From: Notospermus geniculatus
Lineage: Eukaryota > Nemertea > Pilidiophora > Heteronemertea > Lineidae
Assembly: GCA_002633025.1 (NCBI GenBank)
Contig: NMRB01000246.1
Span: 300,325-364,324, forward strand
Direction: 5' to 3'
Length of the DNA: 64,000 nucleotides
Below, one piece after another: positions 58,165-64,000 of the stretch (positions are counted from its first letter, which is position 1; the number at the start of each line of letters is the position of its first letter). Position numbers and translations under genes: made by a program. Under the pieces are notes generated by a model. The model saw nothing but the letters and a program-made list of their open reading frames with translations, was not told the origin of the DNA and searched no databases.

Positions 58165-59160
58165 ATGAACACGGCAACTCATCAAAATGCTAATACTTTG
58201 AAGGCAACAGCAACGTCGTCAGATATTCTAGACACACTTCAACATTTGAGTGGTCACTTTTTTGCTCCTATCTTGGCAATATGTGGATGTGTCAACAACG
58301 TGTTGGTCCTCGTTGTGTTATCGTTACCGCACTATAGGAACAACGTCAGCTGTTTGTACCTCAGGGTCCTAGCCGTGATAGACAGTATCACCCTAGCTGC
58401 GATTGGGATCAGCATGACGAGCGGCCTAATGCCTATATTGATCGCTAAAATGGGGGACCCATTTTGTATGGTTTTCAGTTTTCTCGCCAATGTTGCCCCT
58501 GAGGTATCATCCTGGATAATCGTTGCCATAACGTTCACCCGTTTCATAGCGGTTGTGTTCCCAATGCACGCAAAAGCTTTGAACACTTTCAAGGCGGCCA
58601 AAATCTACATCGCGACTTCATTGACGATATTAGCTGCCTTCACATCACCTGACCTGATATACAGTAGGGTACCCCGAAGACAAGATGGCCTACACGTCTA
58701 TGAGTGTGTTCTAATGATACCACAAAATGCCTACCACGCGTACGAACTGGCCCATACAATAATTTGTTTTGTCATTCCATTTTTGATTCTCCTTGTGTTG
58801 AATATGTGTATTTTTATCAGTCTGGTGAAGAGGAAGACGGACGCGACCAAACTACGACCAGATAAGACTGACTTAAAAGAAGACAAAACAGTAATGGTGA
58901 TGGTGATGGCTGTTACAATATCGTTTCTTATAGCAGTTTTGCCCTACATGGTGTATTTTCTAATTTTTGAAATGATTGCAGGCAACACCCAGCCCAGTCC
59001 ATACAACGCACGGCAAGGCGTTATAGCCTATATCATATCTATACTTTTTTATGCCGTCAACTGTTCTATTAATTTCTTCCTTTATTTTGTCACTTGCAAG
59101 CGTTTTCGGGAAGACTTTTTCGCAGTTGTTGCCTGTAGGAACATTCGATGTCGTGTTTAA
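58165..59160 (+). CDS. Class A (rhodopsin-like) GPCR, intronless, 331 residues
   Basis: One uninterrupted frame from ATG 58165 (G at -3) to TAA. Seven hydrophobic segments are visible. TM1 contains CVNNVLVLVVL (42-52, NN instead of GN), TM2 LAVIDS (69-74), TM3 C101 exactly 25 before R126 with FTRF replacing DRY, ECL2 C181 to pair with C101, TM5 IPFL (204-207), TM6 VLPYMVY (258-264, proline kept, no CWxP tryptophan) and TM7 NCSINFFLY (299-307) for NPxxY, followed by CKRFREDF helix 8. The third loop is short and charged (KRKTDATKLRPDKTDLKEDK). The pattern resembles FMRFamide-receptor-like peptide receptors, but the ligand is not known. It is only distantly related to the pair at 43-52 kb and keeps the disulfide that they lack. 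TTR at the TM3 end could affect G-protein coupling or basal activity (inference). Confidence 0.93.
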   Translation: MNTATHQNANTLKATATSSDILDTLQHLSGHFFAPILAICGCVNNVLVLVVLSLPHYRNNVSCLYLRVLAVIDSITLAAIGISMTSGLMPILIAKMGDPFCMVFSFLANVAPEVSSWIIVAITFTRFIAVVFPMHAKALNTFKAAKIYIATSLTILAAFTSPDLIYSRVPRRQDGLHVYECVLMIPQNAYHAYELAHTIICFVIPFLILLVLNMCIFISLVKRKTDATKLRPDKTDLKEDKTVMVMVMAVTISFLIAVLPYMVYFLIFEMIAGNTQPSPYNARQGVIAYIISILFYAVNCSINFFLYFVTCKRFREDFFAVVACRNIRCRV

Positions 59161-60730
59161 CTAAGAAAGTGTTGGTCTATTGTAAGAATGTTCCGAATTA
59201 GCTTTGTTCCACAGGGCGCCGAAAGAGAGTATACTTTAATTGACGTCAATCAAGTGACATCTAAGGGTAACCAAGGGAAACAGGCTGAATATCAAAGGTC
59301 AAAGAATGAGATGAGCGGGTTGCGATATTTATAGCCGGTGAACAGGCCTGTTGATCGACATCATGCTTGCCAATCAGCTCAGAGCAACCGAGGGACGACC
59401 TGAGGCAAGAGGGCTTGCAGATTAACTCTCGGCTTAACTGTCAGTACGAAACCAAACAATACTCTGATATCTACTGAACAACTGATGGTGCCGGATCAAG
59501 GCCCAGTGATTGCCTGCGCCAAGACGGAAGAGACAGGTGTGAAGGGAAAGAATGTCCTAGGAAAAACTGTCCTGGGAACAAAAGATCCTATTGTTACATT
59601 CTAATATCTGGCGATTGGTTTCTATACCCATGCCGCTTATTGCGTCATTCAACAATAGAAGTGGACACTTTTTACAGGGGGACACTCTTTACTGCTACAA
59701 CGGCACCAGAGCCGACCTGACATCGGCAATTAAAAGGGATCTCGTAAAAACTGACGTGCAGGCCTATTACTGGACATGCAGAAATGGATGAACATAGCTT
59801 CCGATAGCCAGTAGAGTGCACATTTTGACATCCACGTGCTGCTCATTCTCAACATAACGCTACATTGGAAAGACGACTGCCATCCTGCCATCGGGAAGCC
59901 GAGATGGAGAGCGGATATCAACGCTCCTATACGACGCCATTAGTTACCGCTGATAATCTCGGTCTCCCCATTTCGATGGTTATTTCTGAGGGCCAATGTT
60001 TTAGTCGATCTTCAGAATGCGAGTCAATGAGGTATACGGACTCTATTCTGACATTGTTATGATGATTGGCAAAGAGGTTTTGACTGTTTGTATGCAGGCC
60101 ATCCACAGTTCTCATCGTCTGATCAGGAAGTAGTTTGGGCTTGGTAATGTTTGAGAGCCAGCAGGTGATGAGAGAATCAAATAAAATATGGTTTGATGGT
60201 TATTAGTGAAGGTTGTCCACCAAACTGCAAGTTCAAGTGAGTCGCCTGATGAATACTGAAAGTCAGTCGCCCGTACAGAGGATATTTCAGTCTCCTTAGA
60301 ATTTTCAAATCAAATCAAAGAAAATGCCTTCTCCAGCATCTAGTGTTTGTCTAGAACGGTGCAAGTGAGTTTCAGGAGGTTCAGTTGTTTAAGATAATCA
60401 TTTTTAGTCTAATCTTACAGTGACTGAGCTAAGTATCAAAAATTCCATTCCGAGAAACTGATTTTTTCCTGTACATTCCTTTGTTAACAATTTTAAGAAC
60501 GATCTCCCCACGAAACGTTCGGAGGAAAGTTCGGCGAATTGTTGTTGGTTTCGAGGAACGAAAAATCGTCGTGGGAGTAACATCCAAAAGGTATGTGGAG
60601 GCTGGATGTCTGAGATGTTTCCCCGAGAGAAATCTAAATAGAAGTTCTATTGTTCGCACTGATCGACTGTTCTTTAATCATAAACACCTTAAAGCCCTTG
60701 TAGAAACATCGCCACACTAATTGGAATAAC
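59161..60730. other. Non-coding stretch downstream of the GPCR
   Basis: No gene recognised. No canonical AATAAA close to the stop codon is obvious. Confidence 0.4.
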
Positions 60731-61250
60731 AGAAAGAAGGATACAGCCAGAGCTCAGTTGGCAGAAAGAAGGTTATAACAAGAGGTCAATTTACAAGAAG
60801 AAGGGTACAGCCAGAGCTGAGTTGACAAGAAGGTTATAACAAGAGGTCAGTTTACAAGAAGAAGGGTACAACCAGAGCTCAGTTGACAGGAAGAAGGTTA
60901 TAACAAGAGGTCAGTTGATATAAAAGAAGGCCACAACCAGGAGAACTCAGCTAACAGAGGGAAATGGCAAGAAAGGAAGAAGGCTACAGCGAAAGCACAG
61001 TTGACAGGAAGAAAACAACAAGAGCGCAGCTGATGTATGGAAGAAGGCTAGTTTCAGCAGAACTCAGCTCACATAGGGAAATGGCAATAAGCAGAATCCA
61101 GCTGATGGGGAAAAGGCTACCACCAGAATGCAGCTACCAAAAAGGAAACGGCTACTTCCAAAACCCAGTCAAGCAGGACTCAGCTGACATACATGTACAT
61201 AATGTAGGGAAGCCGTTACCAAACTTCTGTCGATATTAAGGAAAGAGTAC
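60731..61250. repeat. Minisatellite of about 63 bp, decaying to the right
   Basis: Four recognisable units of GAAGGTTATAACAAGAGGTC.. GAAGAAGGGTACA(A/G)CCAGAG CTCAGTTGACA up to about 60925, followed by degenerate units that keep only CAGCTGAC(A)-type and GAAAAGGCTAC words. It is purine-rich on this strand. Open frames through it have no recognisable protein. Confidence 0.85.
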
Positions 61251-63167
61251 AATCAGCTCTCAGATAACATAAACAAATCTGCTATCGTGACTCTTCAGTG
61301 GTTACACCTAGAACTAGTAGATCTCAAGGAACTACAACCCAAACCAAGCTGACCTCTGAAGAAAGCTTCAGCTGCAGTGGAGCAATACAATAGGCCAGAT
61401 GAAAAAGTAGACAATCTTTGAAACCATGATCTGCCCCAGCTAGAAGTTCTTGTAACCTCCAGTGATGAGTTGGCTGTCTGTCTTTGTAATGGATTGGCTT
61501 TAAGCCGCAGGACCACCGCTAGACACAGCTGCAACCGCGCCATATCTGAACCACGAATCCATTAGCAAGTGACCTGGCTTGAAATGGCGGCTAATTGGGG
61601 GACAGCTGGAGGAAAGACGCCTGAATGCCCATCAACGTGATATGTCGTTCCATTTGCTATATATGTTCTTTCCTTAGAATAATCCTTTTCTCTCGGATGA
61701 CTCGATAGGATTAATGGATTCATTATAATTCTACGAATGGTAAAGATAGACAGAAAGTCATAATGCAAGGCAAAGTTTTCACTCAAAGAACCAAATTTCA
61801 TGCAGACGTAGGCAAACTCTGTCTTTCGTCGCAATACCGAAGCATTACATTGCGATAAAGCAAATTTCGATCAACATATTCCACCGTAGGCGATGTTTCT
61901 TCTGCCTTTTTCGCATTTGTTTTGGATTCTCTGGGGGTTCGTTTTGAATTACATCTTGCACAGGATATCTGAGACCAAAACGAATGATTCGAAATTAAAC
62001 GAAAACCGAGCCTTGAGTCGTTGCATTCCATCATTGAAAGCAACATTTAAAAACGAGCCGAACTCTTCGCGGCAGACCATGATGCCGGTGACCTGTGTTG
62101 AAATCAACACCTGATGAAAACAAAACAGCGTCTCATCGGTAACACATCAAAGGTGCCTCATGTTTTTCTCAGTTTTCGATAAAAAGCTATCGATTCTGAT
62201 TTCACATGCAGACTGTTGTCAATTTCATTGACATTCTCGGCACATTTTTATTCCTGTTGTCGAGAACCAATAAACCCATAATATCTATTTGTTTTATCGA
62301 CGAATAATCAGGAAACTTGACGTGGCAATGTTTTTCGGATGGTTCTACAAACATTTATGGGGATTTACGACGCATATCGGTCATTTTTCACTCTCATCTC
62401 GTCATGATGCTTATTAATTCATTTGGCACATTTATTAACTTCCTTTGATACAAAATATCCTCGAACAAACCTCAAGACCTGGGTCTTATTTGACCTGTTT
62501 AAATCTAATATCGTACTCACAAATGTATTCCTACTAGAGAAAGCAATATTACCAACACCAGGAGAAGTGGGGCAAACTGATTTCCATGTCCAAATGGGAG
62601 GTGATGACCCATCCTCATTGCTTTTCAATGTGGATTAGAAAACATTTCTCCGTGGGAAAACACCATAAGAGGCAATCATATCCTTCGGATTGGTTCAATA
62701 TTTGCGGAGCTTAATGAAATCAAATCCTGACCAGCGTTGGATGAATAGCCTCAACAGGTATATGATGTATGACTAAAGAAAAAAAATAGGCTCAGTGTTG
62801 GTCGATTCGAAGAGGAAAATTTGTCGTTCTAGCTTCATCCAAATGTGTGTTTGGGGACAGCTCCTATATTGTTCGAATCTCGCAAACTCCATTTATTTCA
62901 CTTGAAGTTAGTTGATTCTTCTCCAACAAAGGGGAATGAATGGTCATACACAACATTCTAACAAAACGCAGCTTTAGTCCCCACTTAGGTCGGTTAATAC
63001 TTCATCCGATACAGCTGATCGCACGGCAAACCCTATTGTTCCCATTGTTCTCTCTCGTGTTTCCATTGTTATTGGTGGCGCGATGGGAAAATCGGAAGTA
63101 TAAACTAGCCCCTACATACAAAAGAAACGGGCATAAGGAGACACCCTGGTATAACAAAGCCGCATTT
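61251..63167. other. Non-coding stretch, nothing recognised
   Basis: Only short unsupported frames. Confidence 0.4.
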
Positions 63168-63639
63168 CCACGGTGTACAATCAACCTTGCCGTACAGCTG
63201 CGGGAGGAAGTTCCGGTCACATACGCTTGGCAAAGCCGAGATTCCAAATTACTATAAATACCACTGCTAAGGGCAAAATGACCGTCCTAGGTGAACGAAT
63301 GCACTATAAAAGGCATGCTGCTGTAATATCTCCCAGAAATGCGCAGGAGAACGCATGGAAAATCGGCAATTTTAAAATGAACTGTACGGCTGCGGGAGAA
63401 TTAGACTTCTCCCGTAGCCGTACAGTTCGTTTTAAAATTGCCGATTTTCCATGCGTTCTCCTGCGAATTTCTGGGAGATATTGCAGCAGCTAGGCTTTTT
63501 TAGTGTATTCATTCGCCTTGGGTTATCATTTTCCCCTTGGCAGTGGTATTTATAGTGATTTGGAATCTCAGCTTTGCCAAGCGTATGTAACCGGAACTTC
63601 CTCCCGCAGCTGTACGGCAAGGTTGATTGTACACCGTGG
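63168..63639. mobile_element. 472-bp near-perfect palindrome (foldback element)
   Basis: Two arms of about 233 bp meet around the 6-base spacer TTAGAC (63401-63406). They run from CCACGGTGTACAATCAACCT at the left to the mirrored AGGTTGATTGTACACCGTGG at the right, with scattered mismatches and small indels in the middle of the arms and nearly perfect pairing near the centre (GAACTGTACGGCTGCGGGAG). No coding frame is convincing; mirrored frames on both strands are a by-product. Either a long foldback MITE or a transposon remnant inverted on itself. Confidence 0.88.
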
Positions 63640-64000
63640 TTTCCTAAGCCAGGCAATCGTTGGTGAGTTTATATTGATGGGTCTCGGACCATGTATTTAT
63701 TTTTCTCAGATTCAGAGCACAACGCTATGCAATAATGCAACACATGAAATGTATTCGTGAGACATGCAGAGCAACTTCAAAAAGGACTGTTCACAGCTTT
63801 GACTAAAGAAAATCGCATGTTGATTCAGCAAATCTAGAAAGACAAGCGTATAAAAACAACACTTTATGAAACGTGATCGATAAAAAGTTAACTACAAGCA
63901 CGATGTTTTGACAACATGCTCTGAACTGTAAGAACAGTCGTTGGTGTACGATATATATATATGATGTTGGCTGACAACTGTGACAGATATTGCCAACTGC
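63640..64000. other. Non-coding end of window
   Basis: No gene recognised; a short AT dinucleotide run lies at about 63949-63962. Confidence 0.5.

Noticed and set aside
60964-61239. 91-codon basic frame within the minisatellite
   Set aside because: It follows the degenerate tandem repeat and has no domain; other units have stops in the same frame.

Overview
The window looks like nuclear DNA of a marine invertebrate animal. Genes are sparse and split by introns with GT..AG borders. Class A (rhodopsin-like) GPCRs with divergent core motifs are present, TACATG and AGGCCTA words are frequent, and much of the sequence is small non-autonomous foldback elements and local duplications. I cannot name the species; an echinoderm, hemichordate, amphioxus or lophotrochozoan would all fit. 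No bacterial operons, rRNA, functional tRNA, CRISPR array or recognisable transposase/reverse transcriptase was found. Five runs of N (single Ns at 2229, 13417, 16713, 28716 and 53550, and a gap at 10012-10352 - six sites in all) mark a draft assembly, and at least two of the single Ns sit exactly on duplication borders.

Layout. 1-9.6 kb: mostly non-coding, with a 542-bp direct duplication split by an N, a tRNA-T-arm palindrome, an 896-bp element with 28-bp terminal inverted repeats, and a broken fragment of the gene family described next. 9.6-19.3 kb: a 2.5-3 kb segmental duplication (copies A and B), each ending in a 58-bp minisatellite and a foldback element; between them lies a 3' module of an unrecognised gene family (14.3-15.3 kb). 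19.3-24.4 kb: nested direct duplications and foldback elements. 24.6-32.3 kb: two tandem copies of a gene whose first exon encodes a PAN/apple-type cysteine module followed by a cysteine-rich exon and long, beta-strand-like modules with no homologue I can recall; the first copy is truncated, the second looks whole. 33-42 kb: essentially gene-free, with foldback elements. 42.2-52.9 kb: a large inverted duplication carrying two head-to-head copies of a two-exon class A GPCR; the left (minus-strand) copy is intact, the right copy carries a 4-bp deletion frameshift. 58.2-59.2 kb: a third, intronless class A GPCR. 60.7-64 kb: a minisatellite and a 472-bp near-perfect palindrome.

How things relate. 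The three GPCRs would act at the cell surface as peptide- or small-ligand receptors coupled to G proteins; the two paralogues lack both cysteines of the usual TM3-ECL2 disulfide. The PAN-containing family is probably extracellular, but no signal peptide exon could be assigned. The most unusual signals are (i) that family, of which four full or partial copies lie within 25 kb, and (ii) a set of at least nine foldback elements sharing a GGGCC-N-TATTCATAAA-like tip, two of which inserted independently within about 20 bp of each other in two copies of a duplicated target. Paralogous arms provide filled/empty-site comparisons for three element insertions.
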